From JBCDHN01 sp965224535 (GTDB taxonomy: Bacteria > Verrucomicrobiota > Verrucomicrobiia > Verrucomicrobiales > DEV007), in contig CBDCZR010000018.1 of NCBI GenBank assembly GCA_965224535.1, positions 1 through 64,000 of the forward strand: a stretch of 64,000 nt of DNA, read 5' to 3'. The notes below the pieces were generated by a model. The model worked only from the letters and a program-made list of their open reading frames with translations, was not told where the DNA came from and did no database searches. Shown piece after piece: positions 48,890 to 58,109 of this stretch. Positions within the stretch are counted from its first letter, which is position 1. Every line of letters begins with the position of its first letter. Both the position numbers and the translations under genes were made by a program.

Positions 48890-51800
48890 CTACTTTTTGG
48901 GATCGACGATCTTCAGGGCGATGGGCTGGGAAAAGACGGTGAATTTCACGTCTTTTTCCTTGGCGCGGTCGGTCGCTTTCTTCAATTCCGCGGCGGCGAG
49001 CGTTTTAGCGGCCTTGGCTTTGGCGTCGAGCCGCGTGGCTTCCGCGGCGGTTTGCTTGGTGGCGGCGGCCTTGGCCTTGGCAGCGGCGGCGGCGGCGGTC
49101 AGGATCGATTTGGCGGCTTCATTTTCCGCCTGCGCTTTTTTGGCGGCAGCGAGGGCGGTCGCGGCGGTTTTCAGCGCGGTGTCCGCGGTGGTTTTTGCGA
49201 CGGTGAGTTTCGCCAGGGCGGCGATTTGAGCGGCCGCGGCGGCTTTTTGGGCTGCTTGTTCGTCGGTCAGCGCTTTTTGGGCGGCGTCGGCGGTGGTTTT
49301 GGCGGTGGCGGCGGCTTTGGCGAGATCGGCCTTATTGGGGGCGTTTTCGGCTTCGGCTTTTTTCGCGGCGGCTTGCGCGGTTGTCAGGTTTTTGGCGGAA
49401 TCGGCGGCGGTTTTGGTCAGGGCGGCGATTTTATCGGCTGCGGCCTTGTTTGCGGCGTCAACGGCGGCCTGCGCGTCGGTGACAGCCTTGGCCAGAACCG
49501 GGGCGGCCGCGGTGTTTTCCGCGAGCGCCTGATTTGCGGCGGCGACGACCATTTCCGCGGTTTTTTTCGCCAAATCGGCGGTGTTTTTGGCTTTGGTCAA
49601 CTTGGCGAGATTCGGCGCGTGGGCGGTTTCCGCCGCCTGGATGGGTGGTTTGGCGGCGGCCACGGCTTTTTGCGCGGGCTCGATTTTTGCGCTGGCGTCG
49701 GTCACGGCTTTTTCGAGCGCGGCGCGGCGGGTATCGTGATCGGTCAGCGGTTTCAAGGCCATGGTGAAAGTGGCTTCGGCGGCTTGGGCGACTTTGGCCG
49801 TTTCAGCCTTGTTGGCGGTGAGTTTGGCCACGTTTTCGGTGTTGGCCTTTTCCGCGGCGGCAATGGCTGCGGTGGCGTCATCGGCGGCTTTTTTGGCTTC
49901 GTCGAATTTGGCTTGGGCGGCGGTTAGAGATGTCTCCAGAGGCGCGAGCTGGGTTTTGCCGGTGGCGACGGCTTTTTGCGCGTTGGTGAGGGCGGTTTGG
50001 GCGGTCTTTACGCCGGCGTCCGCCCTGGTCTTGGCCGCGGCAAGCTTGGCGAGCTCCGTTTTGTGCGCGGCTTCGGCGTCAACGACGGCTTTGGAGGCAG
50101 CGGCGGCTGCTTTTTTGGCGGCGTCCACTTTGGCCTTGGCATCGGCGGCTGTTTTGGCCAAGGCCGGCTTTTTGGCTTCGTCTTTGTTGGCGGCCACGGC
50201 TTTGTTGGCCGCGGCGAGCGCGGTTTCCGCATCAGTCGCGGATTTGGCGGTTGCGGCCTTGGCGGCGTTGAGTTTTTGCAGATTTTGGGCGTGAGCCGCG
50301 GTTTTGGCCTTGATAGCGGCATCGGCGTCCGCGGCGGCCTTCTTTTGCGCGTCGAATTTCGTCTGCGCGTCCGCGGCGGTCTTGGCCAGGGTGGCGTTGG
50401 CGGTCTTTTTGTCGTCAGCGGTCTTTTTCGCCTTGGCCAACGCGGCTTCCGGGGCTTTCAACGCCGCTTCCGCCTTGGTTTTGGCCTCGGTGAGGGCCTT
50501 GATGTTGGCCTCGTGAGCCGTGGCGGCGCTGGCGATGGCTGCTTCGGCCATGGCGGCGGCTTTTTTGGCCATGCTAGCCTGAATTTCGGCGTCGGCGGCC
50601 TTGTTGGCGAGGGGAACGCGCGCGGTCTCGAAATCCGCCAGCGCTTTTTCGGCCGTGGCGAGGGCGGTTTGATTGGTTTTCAGCGTTTGCTCGGCTTTGG
50701 TCAGCGTGGCGGTGAGATTTTTCACCTTTTCCTCGTGCGCCTTGACCGCGGCGGTAAGAGCAGCGTCAGCCTGGGTCGCGGTTTTCGCCGCGGCGTCGAA
50801 TTTTGCCTTGGCAGCGGCCGCGGCCTTCTCCAGGCCGGGTTTTGCCGCGGAATTGGCGGCCACCGCTTTTTGAGCCGCGGCCAACACGGCGGCGGGAACG
50901 GCCTTGAGCGCGGCTTCGGCGTCCGTCACCGCTTTTTTCGCGGCGTCGAACTTGGCCTGAGCAGCGGCGGTTGCCTTGACCAGCGCGGCGTGCTGCGTGG
51001 CGTTGTCGGTGACGGCTTTGTCCGCGGCGGTTTGAGCGGCGGCGGCGGTTTTGGAGGCGGCATCGGCCTTAACCTTGGCGGCGGCGAGTTTGGTGGCCTT
51101 GTCGTTGACCACCTTCTGCCAGGCCGTCCAGCGTTCCACGGCCTCGGGATTGGTCTTGTACTTGCCCATCACCCCGTCAACTTTGAGCACAAATTTCCCT
51201 TCGCTGGCCATCGGCCGGTTGTTGCCATCGACGCGGAAACTGATCTTCACCACGCCTTCCTTGTCCTTTTCCGCGATGTTGAGCGCCGGTGGCCGGGTGA
51301 AATTGGGAAGGCCGTAGGGCGTGACGGTGACGTTGCCCTTGAGCCCGTCGCCCTTGGTCAATTTGACGGGAATGTCGAGCTGCTTCTGAAGCTCGACCTC
51401 GTAGACCTTGGCCTCGGCCAATTCCAGCGCGAGCGGCGACTTTTCGGCCTTCACCACGAGCGGAAAACTGCCGGTAAGCCGCGAACGGATGCGGTTGCGC
51501 GAGGTGTCGGTCGCGCTCCAGGTCAGGGTGCCCGGCAGAGCCTTCACGCTGACCTCGCGGTCGCCGATTTTCGCTTTTCCGGTGATTTCGACCTCGCCGA
51601 TCCAATCCTGCGCGTTGGCGGCCGCGGTGACGATGAAGTGCGCCTCGTCGTTGTCTTTCCAAATCTGAGCCGGAGGCGCCACCACGCCGGGCGGGAGCCC
51701 CGCGGCGGTCAACTCGATGGCGCCGTCGAATCCGTCGTGCCGCAAGGCCAGCACCCGAACGAACGTGGAACCGCCCGCGTTCACGGTGGGGACGCCGGGC

Positions 51801-53287
51801 ATGGCGTTGCGGGCTTCCTGCCAATTTTTGTCGGCCACGGCGAGCAATTGGAACCCGGGCCGCGCGGGGCGAATGCCCAGGCGATAAGCCGCCAGCGGTC
51901 CCGCCTTGCTGAAATTGTTGCCGACGATGACGCGATACTCGCCATCAGCCGGGGCGGTGAATTTCAGCCCCACGTCGCGGGTGCGGTTCGCGAATCCGGT
52001 CGGGAGGATGCTGGTCATGACGATGTCGTCGCTTTCGGCGATGAATTTGGTCTTCTCGCTCTGATCTTCGGCGTCCGGCGCGGGTTTGAGGATCTGTTGG
52101 ACGATGAGATTGGGATCTGCGCCGACGGCCATGCGGTCGCAGATGACCTCCAGGTAGTAGGTTTCGCCGGCTTTGGCCGTGAAGCGGTACAAATCCATGT
52201 CGGCGGCGAAATTGAAGCGTCCGGCGACTTCGCAAGGCAACTCAACGGTCAATTCTTCGGACTTCGGGTCCTCTTGCACGATTTTGTCCTTGGCCAGGCC
52301 GATGCGGACGGAATTGGAAGCTCCGTCCTTCCACTCGAACCCTTCGGCCAGCGATTGCAGCGCTTTCAGCCCGTTGACGGGGACGGGATCGCCCGAGGTT
52401 GGAACCTGGATTTCCACCTCCTTGGCCTCAAGCCAGCCGCCACCGGATGTTTGGCCCTGCACCGGGCTGCCGCCGGGGATGTTGCGGCCGTAAATCGTGA
52501 ATTTTTGCTTCGTTCCGGGCTGACCAGCCGGCGGGAACACGCCGTCGATGTGCGGCGCGGTGCTGGCCATGAGCCGGTAAAAATACTGGCCGCCGCCGGT
52601 GAAGAGGTAGTCGGCCACCTTGATGATGTACTCGCCCTCGGCCTCGGCGGTGAAATCGCCCATCGGGTCGAGGCCGATTTCGTTCAGTGACTCGGCGATG
52701 GTGGCGCCGGTGGGATCCAGCACCGATACCATGGCGTCGATTCGCGAATCGATTCGTTCGCCCCACACGTGAACCAACACGCGCTGGCCGGCGGCGACTT
52801 TGAGCTTGTAGTGATCCGAGCGACTCGTGCTGGTTATGGCGTTGACGACCTGGTTCAGCGCAATTTCCTTCGCGGTTTCGGGCGTTTCGTTGCCGCTGCC
52901 GACGGTTAGCTCCTCCGGGCCCTCTTTCGCGCTCACGGCGAAGAATCTTGGCGTCGAAATGCCGAATTTGCCGACCGTTCGCACCTCGTAAAGGCCCGTG
53001 GGGACGTTTTCAGCGATGTTGATGGTGAATTTCAACCCGTCCGGCCGCGGTTCGGGCCAAATTTCGTCGGCCGGGAGCATTTTTTGCTCCGCGGAGATGC
53101 CTTCGTGGCTAAAACGCAGCCCGGTCAGGTCATCCAGGTCCGTGCCGGTCAGGGCGACATCGACGGACTTGCCCGCCTGGCCGCCCGGGGGATAAATGGT
53201 GTCGAGTTCGGGCGTCGGCAGTTGAGCCAAGGCTACGTTTGCAGCGGCAACAACCAGTGCCGCCGCAAGAAATGTGGCGCGTTTCAT
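48890..53287 (-). CDS. Exported PPC-domain protein with giant Ala/Lys coiled coil
   Basis: The 1465-residue protein has a signal peptide (about 1-21). A TIG-like domain follows (LDTIYPPGGQAGKSVDVALTG), then pre-peptidase-C-like domains at about 140-235 and 340-480 (SDHYKLKVAAGQRVLVHVWG; YRFTAKAGETYYLEVICD) and beta-sandwich modules to about 720. From about 725 to 1442 the chain is a low-complexity Ala/Lys/Asp coiled coil with repeating units such as AKAKFDAAKKAA and TKAEAALKAPEAA. It ends KFTVFSQPIALKI. It lies between the DUF1549/DUF1553 and WD40-cytochrome genes, spaced 22 and 47 bases. The PPC modules suggest binding of polymers or partners; the coil suggests a long spacer or bundle. Confidence 0.8.
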   Translation of the reverse strand: MKRATFLAAALVVAAANVALAQLPTPELDTIYPPGGQAGKSVDVALTGTDLDDLTGLRFSHEGISAEQKMLPADEIWPEPRPDGLKFTINIAENVPTGLYEVRTVGKFGISTPRFFAVSAKEGPEELTVGSGNETPETAKEIALNQVVNAITSTSRSDHYKLKVAAGQRVLVHVWGERIDSRIDAMVSVLDPTGATIAESLNEIGLDPMGDFTAEAEGEYIIKVADYLFTGGGQYFYRLMASTAPHIDGVFPPAGQPGTKQKFTIYGRNIPGGSPVQGQTSGGGWLEAKEVEIQVPTSGDPVPVNGLKALQSLAEGFEWKDGASNSVRIGLAKDKIVQEDPKSEELTVELPCEVAGRFNFAADMDLYRFTAKAGETYYLEVICDRMAVGADPNLIVQQILKPAPDAEDQSEKTKFIAESDDIVMTSILPTGFANRTRDVGLKFTAPADGEYRVIVGNNFSKAGPLAAYRLGIRPARPGFQLLAVADKNWQEARNAMPGVPTVNAGGSTFVRVLALRHDGFDGAIELTAAGLPPGVVAPPAQIWKDNDEAHFIVTAAANAQDWIGEVEITGKAKIGDREVSVKALPGTLTWSATDTSRNRIRSRLTGSFPLVVKAEKSPLALELAEAKVYEVELQKQLDIPVKLTKGDGLKGNVTVTPYGLPNFTRPPALNIAEKDKEGVVKISFRVDGNNRPMASEGKFVLKVDGVMGKYKTNPEAVERWTAWQKVVNDKATKLAAAKVKADAASKTAAAAQTAADKAVTDNATQHAALVKATAAAQAKFDAAKKAVTDAEAALKAVPAAVLAAAQKAVAANSAAKPGLEKAAAAAKAKFDAAAKTATQADAALTAAVKAHEEKVKNLTATLTKAEQTLKTNQTALATAEKALADFETARVPLANKAADAEIQASMAKKAAAMAEAAIASAATAHEANIKALTEAKTKAEAALKAPEAALAKAKKTADDKKTANATLAKTAADAQTKFDAQKKAAADADAAIKAKTAAHAQNLQKLNAAKAATAKSATDAETALAAANKAVAANKDEAKKPALAKTAADAKAKVDAAKKAAAAASKAVVDAEAAHKTELAKLAAAKTRADAGVKTAQTALTNAQKAVATGKTQLAPLETSLTAAQAKFDEAKKAADDATAAIAAAEKANTENVAKLTANKAETAKVAQAAEATFTMALKPLTDHDTRRAALEKAVTDASAKIEPAQKAVAAAKPPIQAAETAHAPNLAKLTKAKNTADLAKKTAEMVVAAANQALAENTAAAPVLAKAVTDAQAAVDAANKAAADKIAALTKTAADSAKNLTTAQAAAKKAEAENAPNKADLAKAAATAKTTADAAQKALTDEQAAQKAAAAAQIAALAKLTVAKTTADTALKTAATALAAAKKAQAENEAAKSILTAAAAAAKAKAAATKQTAAEATRLDAKAKAAKTLAAAELKKATDRAKEKDVKFTVFSQPIALKIVDPKK

Positions 53288-53309
53288 GGTACGAGAAAGA
53301 GGGGGTTTT

Positions 53310-55766
53310 TTAGTGATTGAAGAGGAACTCCTTGGTGTTTACCAACGCCCAGAGGATGTCCTCAAATCCTTCGCGAACAGCCTGAGCCTCGCTCAGTTTT
53401 TCGTCCGTAGCGGCCTGGCCGCGTTTTTTCTCCAGGTGAGCGGTTGCGGTCTTCAACTCATCGGGCCGCGGAGCGCGGGCGAAGGCGTTGAAATAAAGCT
53501 CGCCGATTTTGGCCTCGTCGCTCTGTTCGGCATCCGCGGCCAAGGTCGCGGCGCGTCCGGTGGAAGCGGTCAGCTTTGACTGGATGGTGGTCGAATTGAT
53601 GAGGTGCAGGCTCTGGGCCAGGTTGGCGTCGAGGGTGCGCTCGCACTCACAGGCGCTGTCCATCTCTGGACGGCCGAATACGCTCAAAAAGTAGATGTCC
53701 TTGTTGTACTGGTCGTCCGGCAAGGCAACGGCGCGAGTGCCAACTTCCTGGTTGCGGAAATTTTCGCCGGTCTTGGCCACGGCGTTGATGGCATCGAGCA
53801 AAATCTCCGCCGGGAGACGCCGCGGATAGTAGCGGGAGTAATTCTGGCGGTCGTCGGTGTTGTAGCCGTTGGGGTCGGCGCTCAACTGGTAGGTGCGGCT
53901 GTTGCAAATGACCCGGATCAGGTCCTTCAGGTCGTAGCCGCTGGCCACGAAGTATTCGGCCAAATCCTCGATCAACTGAGGGTGCGTCGCCGGATTCGTC
54001 ACGCGCATGTCGTCCTCCGGTTCCACGATTCCACGGCCGAAAAAATGCTTCCAGTAGCGGTTGACCAGCATCCGTGCGAAGAACGGATTCTCCGGATCGC
54101 GCATCCAGCCGGCCAACGAATGACGCGGGTCCTGCTCATCGGGAATTTCGATCGCCTCAGCGCCGAGCGGGGTCGGTTTGAGCGTTTCCTTCGTGTTTGG
54201 ATTCTGCGAAGTGGCCGTCCTGCGGCGGTGGAAGACGATTTCCTCCGAGGGCTGCTCGCCGGGCTTGCGTTGCAGCGTGGAAAAGAACGCGGTCATGCCG
54301 TAGTAGTCGTCCTGGCTCCATTTTTCGTAGGGATGGTGGTGGCACTGGGCGCATTGCATCCGAATTCCCAGGAAAACCTGGGCCACGTCCTGCATTTGCT
54401 CCTTTTGGTCCTTCACCGCGCGATACCAGGCAACCGGCGGATTTTGGCCGATTTCGCCCGAAGCGGTGACCAGCTCGCCCACGAATTGGTCGAACGGCTT
54501 GTTGGCGTGGAGGCTGGCGCGAATCCAATCGTGAAACGCGAACGTGCCTCGTGCGTATTCGGTCGCCGTGCGCTTGTTGCGCAGCACCGCGGACCATTTG
54601 TTGGCGAACCATTCGGCGTATTCCGGCGAATCCAGCAACGCGTCGATTTTCGCCTCGCGCTTGTTGGGGCTGGTCTCGGCCAGGAACGCTTCGACCTCTT
54701 CCTGAGTCGGAAGCCGGCCGGCGATGTCGATGGTGACCCGGCGCAGGAACGTCGAGTCGTCCGCAAGGTCGGACGGCGGCAAACCCAGCAACTCCAGCTT
54801 CCGGAAAATGTAGCGATCCACGAAATTATTCGCCTTGGGCAGCTTAACCGGCGCTCCCAGCGGGATGTTGGCGATGAAGACGCCCACGTGCTCCTGAAAA
54901 CGCACCATCACGGAGGTGCTGCCGGGCAATTCGTGCAACGTCACCACGCCGTGCTCGTCAACCTCGGCCATTTCCTTCTGGTTGGCCTCGTACTGCACGG
55001 CGCGGGTCACGTCGCGCGTCGCTCCGTCCGAATAAAACGCGGTGACGACCAATTGCTGCGTGGCGCCGGCCGTGGCGGTGCGTTCGCGGGGAAAAACCTC
55101 GATCCGCTCGATGGTTGGGTCCTCTTCCGAGCCGTAGGGCATGCCCATGCGAATCCAGCGCGTCAAAAACTCGTAGTCGTGGCTTTCAAGGTCCAACCGG
55201 GCGCCACCGCCGTGGGGAATTTCACCCGTGGACTTGGTCAACAGCAAGCTGTGTTCCGGCGCGGCGGGGAAAATTCGGCGGCCGCGGCCCTCGTTGATGA
55301 GGTAGTCGTAGTCGTTCCAGGGCTCGTAACCGAGCAAACTAAGGCGAAAACCGTTCTGACCGCCGGATTTTCCGTGGCAGCCACCGCTGTTGCACCCGTA
55401 TTTCGTCAAAATCGGCACCACTTCGTTGCCAAAATTGATCGGGAGCGGCGTTTGGCACTTTTCCACGCTCACACCGATGGAAACGGGGCTTTGGCCGCTA
55501 ATTTGGGCCGTGATCGTCGCTTTTCCGTCGCCAACCGGCTTGAAATAGCCTGGCTGCAACATTTCGACCACGCCGGCGGGTTGAACGGAGAAGCTCGCCT
55601 CGTGCGTCACGTCGCGTTCGCCCGCGGAAACGACGATTTGCTGGCGGGCGTCGGGGCCGATGAGCGCAAAATCGGCGGCGGAGCCGTCACGGCCGTTGAT
55701 GGTGAGATCGGCTCCGATCACGGAGGCGACGGGGATGAGTAAGCTGAAAAGGAACAGAGATTTCAT
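53310..55766 (-). CDS. DUF1549/DUF1553 exported haem protein
   Basis: The 818-residue protein has a signal peptide and an Ig-like N-terminal domain. The CX4CH motif CNSGGCHGKSGGQNGF near residue 125 opens a cytochrome-like domain. A second Ig-like segment follows, then DUF1549 (LRRVTIDIAGRLPTQEEVEAFL), CAQCHHHPYEKW near 475, and DUF1553 (NPFFARMLVNRYWKHFFGRGIV). It is an independent member of the family also seen at 31097-33817 but lacks that protein's coiled-coil insertion. It stands first in the tight block formed with the PPC and WD40-cytochrome genes. Confidence 0.85.
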   Translation of the reverse strand: MKSLFLFSLLIPVASVIGADLTINGRDGSAADFALIGPDARQQIVVSAGERDVTHEASFSVQPAGVVEMLQPGYFKPVGDGKATITAQISGQSPVSIGVSVEKCQTPLPINFGNEVVPILTKYGCNSGGCHGKSGGQNGFRLSLLGYEPWNDYDYLINEGRGRRIFPAAPEHSLLLTKSTGEIPHGGGARLDLESHDYEFLTRWIRMGMPYGSEEDPTIERIEVFPRERTATAGATQQLVVTAFYSDGATRDVTRAVQYEANQKEMAEVDEHGVVTLHELPGSTSVMVRFQEHVGVFIANIPLGAPVKLPKANNFVDRYIFRKLELLGLPPSDLADDSTFLRRVTIDIAGRLPTQEEVEAFLAETSPNKREAKIDALLDSPEYAEWFANKWSAVLRNKRTATEYARGTFAFHDWIRASLHANKPFDQFVGELVTASGEIGQNPPVAWYRAVKDQKEQMQDVAQVFLGIRMQCAQCHHHPYEKWSQDDYYGMTAFFSTLQRKPGEQPSEEIVFHRRRTATSQNPNTKETLKPTPLGAEAIEIPDEQDPRHSLAGWMRDPENPFFARMLVNRYWKHFFGRGIVEPEDDMRVTNPATHPQLIEDLAEYFVASGYDLKDLIRVICNSRTYQLSADPNGYNTDDRQNYSRYYPRRLPAEILLDAINAVAKTGENFRNQEVGTRAVALPDDQYNKDIYFLSVFGRPEMDSACECERTLDANLAQSLHLINSTTIQSKLTASTGRAATLAADAEQSDEAKIGELYFNAFARAPRPDELKTATAHLEKKRGQAATDEKLSEAQAVREGFEDILWALVNTKEFLFNH

Positions 55767-55870
55767 GATGGTCTCGGGGCTTTAAAATCGGCCGCAGGGT
55801 CCAAAGGGGAGCGGTCCAGTCAAACCACGGGCCGTGGAGTTTCAAGTTTTCAACCAGCCCCGCTTAAAAC

Positions 55871-57241
55871 TCAAAACTTGAAGCTGAAGACCGGTTTTCC
55901 CGTCTTGTCCCGGATCTCCACGGCGCCGGTGATGCCGCCAATCACGACCCATTCCTTGCCCGGAAGCCAAACCAACGACGTCAGCGCGCCTTCGGTCTCC
56001 GTCCAGGCCCGGGCTCTGGCGCCGCCGCTGCGTTGGGTGCCGTCGTGGACCACAAAATCGGTGTAGGCACGGGGTTTTCCGTCGTCGGTCAACGCGACGA
56101 TCCAATCGAGCGGTCTTGGCGTCTCGCCTTCCTTGGGTTCGGGCGGTTTTTTGGTGGGATCCACGCCCCAAACCAGGTCGTTGACCGCCAGGGTCGAAAG
56201 CCGGTCCGTGAAACCGTGGATTTGCTTGAGCGTGGCCAAATTCCACACCTTGATCACCTCATCGTCGCCCGCGGTGGCCAAACGGTCGCTCTGCGGGCTA
56301 AATTCCGCGGTCAAAACGTAGCCGGTGTGGCCTTCCAGGACGGGACCAGGTTTCCAGGTTTTCGGGTCCCAAAATCGGGCGAGTTTATCGGCGCTGACCG
56401 TGGCCAAACGCTTACCGTCCGGGCTTACGGCGATGTCGAAGATGCTGTCGGCGTGGGCCTCGATCGTGCGGTCGAGCCTCCAGTCCGCCAGGCTCCAAAT
56501 TTGGAGATTTCCCCGTGAGGCCGGGATGGAATCGGCCGAAACCAGGCTCGCGCCGACGAATGCCAGGCTGGTGACGCGTCCGGTGATTTCACCCTCCAAA
56601 TTCGCCGCCAAATCCCAAATTCCCGCGTCCCAAATCCGGATTTGCCGAAATCCGCCGGAAGCCAGGGCCTTGCCGTCCGCGCTCCAGGCCAGCGATTGAA
56701 CGGCGTCGCGATGCCCGCCCAAATCCGCGACGCGCGCCGGCTCTTCGCTGCTCAAATCGTAAACCTCCACCCGGTCGCCGCGGGCCATGGCCAAAAACCG
56801 CTCATCCGGCGATGCGGCCAAATCCAGCACCGGGCGATAATTTTCCGGCAAAACGCCGATTTTGACCTCGGCATCAGGTTGGAGCCGGATTTTCGCCAAC
56901 AGCGCGGCATCCCACTTCGCGCCCTGGTCGATCCAACGGCCGATCGCCTCGATTTCGCCCGCGCTGAGCTGCTTTTTCGGCGGCATGTGCGGATCGCCCT
57001 CCTCAGCCAGCAGCTCGAACAAAAAGCTCTCGGCCCGTTTGCCCGGGACCAGCGCCGCGTCCGTGTCTCCGCCTTTCAGCAGGGCCTCCCGGCTGGTCAT
57101 GATGAGCCCGCCCTTGCGTTTTTCCAGGTTGTGGCAGCGGAAGCACTCTTTTTTCAAAATGGCCAGCGGTTCGGCGGCGTGGGTGACGACGATGCTGAGA
57201 AAAATTGCCAAAACCGGGATTGTCGGGTACGAAAGGCGCAT
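55871..57241 (-). CDS. Haem-c/WD40 protein
   Basis: The ATG at 57241 (MRLSYPTIPVLAIFLS) gives 456 residues. A signal peptide leads into the cytochrome segment CFRCH at residues 33-37 and a distal MPPKK motif near 85. Six or seven WD40 blades follow (AVQSLAWSADGKALASGGF; IFDIAVSPDGKRLATVSAD; VLTAEFSPQSDRLATAGDD). It is the shorter relative of the 823-residue protein and lacks the coiled coil. Its start codon overlaps that of the divergent esterase gene on a shared CATG. It heads the leftward cluster, 104 bases before the DUF1549 gene. Confidence 0.85.
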   Translation of the reverse strand: MRLSYPTIPVLAIFLSIVVTHAAEPLAILKKECFRCHNLEKRKGGLIMTSREALLKGGDTDAALVPGKRAESFLFELLAEEGDPHMPPKKQLSAGEIEAIGRWIDQGAKWDAALLAKIRLQPDAEVKIGVLPENYRPVLDLAASPDERFLAMARGDRVEVYDLSSEEPARVADLGGHRDAVQSLAWSADGKALASGGFRQIRIWDAGIWDLAANLEGEITGRVTSLAFVGASLVSADSIPASRGNLQIWSLADWRLDRTIEAHADSIFDIAVSPDGKRLATVSADKLARFWDPKTWKPGPVLEGHTGYVLTAEFSPQSDRLATAGDDEVIKVWNLATLKQIHGFTDRLSTLAVNDLVWGVDPTKKPPEPKEGETPRPLDWIVALTDDGKPRAYTDFVVHDGTQRSGGARARAWTETEGALTSLVWLPGKEWVVIGGITGAVEIRDKTGKPVFSFKF

Positions 57242-58034
57242 GACTCGAATTTCGACAACTTTGGTGCTGCTTGCGCTCATCTCAAGCGCTGGTTCTCTTT
57301 GGGCTCAGCAGGTAAAATTGCCCGCGCGCGAGAATTTTCACCTCTTCCTGCTCGCCGGCCAATCCAACATGGCCGGGCGCGGCAAGGCCGACCAGCAAGA
57401 CAAAACGCCCCACCCGCGCGTTTTGGTGCTAACCAAGTCGCTAACCTGGGTTCCCGCCGCCGATCCGCTGCATTTCGACAAACCGGGCATCGTCGGCGTC
57501 GGTCTGGGCAAAAGTTTTGGGATCGAGATCGCCAAATCCGACCCCAAAATCACCGTCGGGCTCATTCCCTGCGCCGTTGGCGGATCGCCGATCGAATCCT
57601 GGCTGCCTGGCGGCTATCATCCATCCACCAAGACGCATCCGTGGGACGACATGCTGCCGCGGGCCAAGGAAGCGATAAAATCCGGCACGCTCAAGGCCAT
57701 CCTCTGGCATCAGGGCGAATCCGACGCGAATTTCGAGCGTGCGCCGCTTTACCGCGACCGTTTGCGCTGGGTCGTCGCCAAATTTCGCACGGAACTGAAA
57801 GCGCCGGAGGTTCCCTTCATCGTCGGGCAACTGGGTCAGTTTCCCGAGCGGCCCTGGGACGATTGGAAGCGGACGATCGACGCCGCGCACCGCGAATTGC
57901 CGAATTTGGCGCCCAAAACCGCGTTTGTCCGCTCCGACAGCCTGACGCACAAAGGCGACCGGGTTCATTTCGATGCCTTGAGTTACCGCAAGCTCGGGGT
58001 GCGGTATGCCTCGGCCTACCAGGCGTTGAAATAA
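57240..58034 (+). CDS. Sialate O-acetylesterase-like SGNH hydrolase
   Basis: The protein has 264 residues from the ATG at 57240 (MTRISTTLVLLALISSAG), with a signal peptide cut near LWA. The SGNH/CE6-like motifs are GQSNMAG with Ser42, then WHQGESD near 158, and an Asp/His pair in RVHFDALSYRKLG near 241. It should deacetylate carbohydrates in the periplasm, which suits the sulfatases and glycosidase-like genes in the window. It is divergent from the WD40-cytochrome gene with no gap. Confidence 0.85.
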   Translation: MTRISTTLVLLALISSAGSLWAQQVKLPARENFHLFLLAGQSNMAGRGKADQQDKTPHPRVLVLTKSLTWVPAADPLHFDKPGIVGVGLGKSFGIEIAKSDPKITVGLIPCAVGGSPIESWLPGGYHPSTKTHPWDDMLPRAKEAIKSGTLKAILWHQGESDANFERAPLYRDRLRWVVAKFRTELKAPEVPFIVGQLGQFPERPWDDWKRTIDAAHRELPNLAPKTAFVRSDSLTHKGDRVHFDALSYRKLGVRYASAYQALK

Positions 58035-58035
58035 G

Positions 58036-58093
58036 GGACGCAAGGGACCAAAAGGACGCAAGGGACCGGAAAAAACGTCCATTTGGTCCCTTG
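58036..58093. repeat. Inverted and direct repeats between convergent genes
   Basis: CAAGGGACCAAA at 58041-58052 and TTTGGTCCCTTG at 58082-58093 are a perfect 12-bp inverted repeat with a 29-base loop. GGACGCAAGGGACC occurs twice at 18-base spacing (58036 and 58054). The position between the stops of the esterase and the ammonium transporter suggests transcription termination from both sides, though the loop is long. Confidence 0.45.
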
Positions 58094-58109
58094 GGGTCGG
58101 AGCCCGGCC

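Noticed and set aside
49976..52690. A long Gly/Arg-rich open frame on the plus strand opposite the coiled-coil region
   Set aside because: It is the antisense of the Ala/Lys repeat in the PPC gene; repeated GCN codons produce stop-free frames on the other strand. No signal, family motif or ribosome site supports it.
53604..55742. A 712-codon open frame on the plus strand
   Set aside because: It is antisense to the well-supported DUF1549/DUF1553 gene, and its translation is rich in Val/Gly/Arg without any motif.
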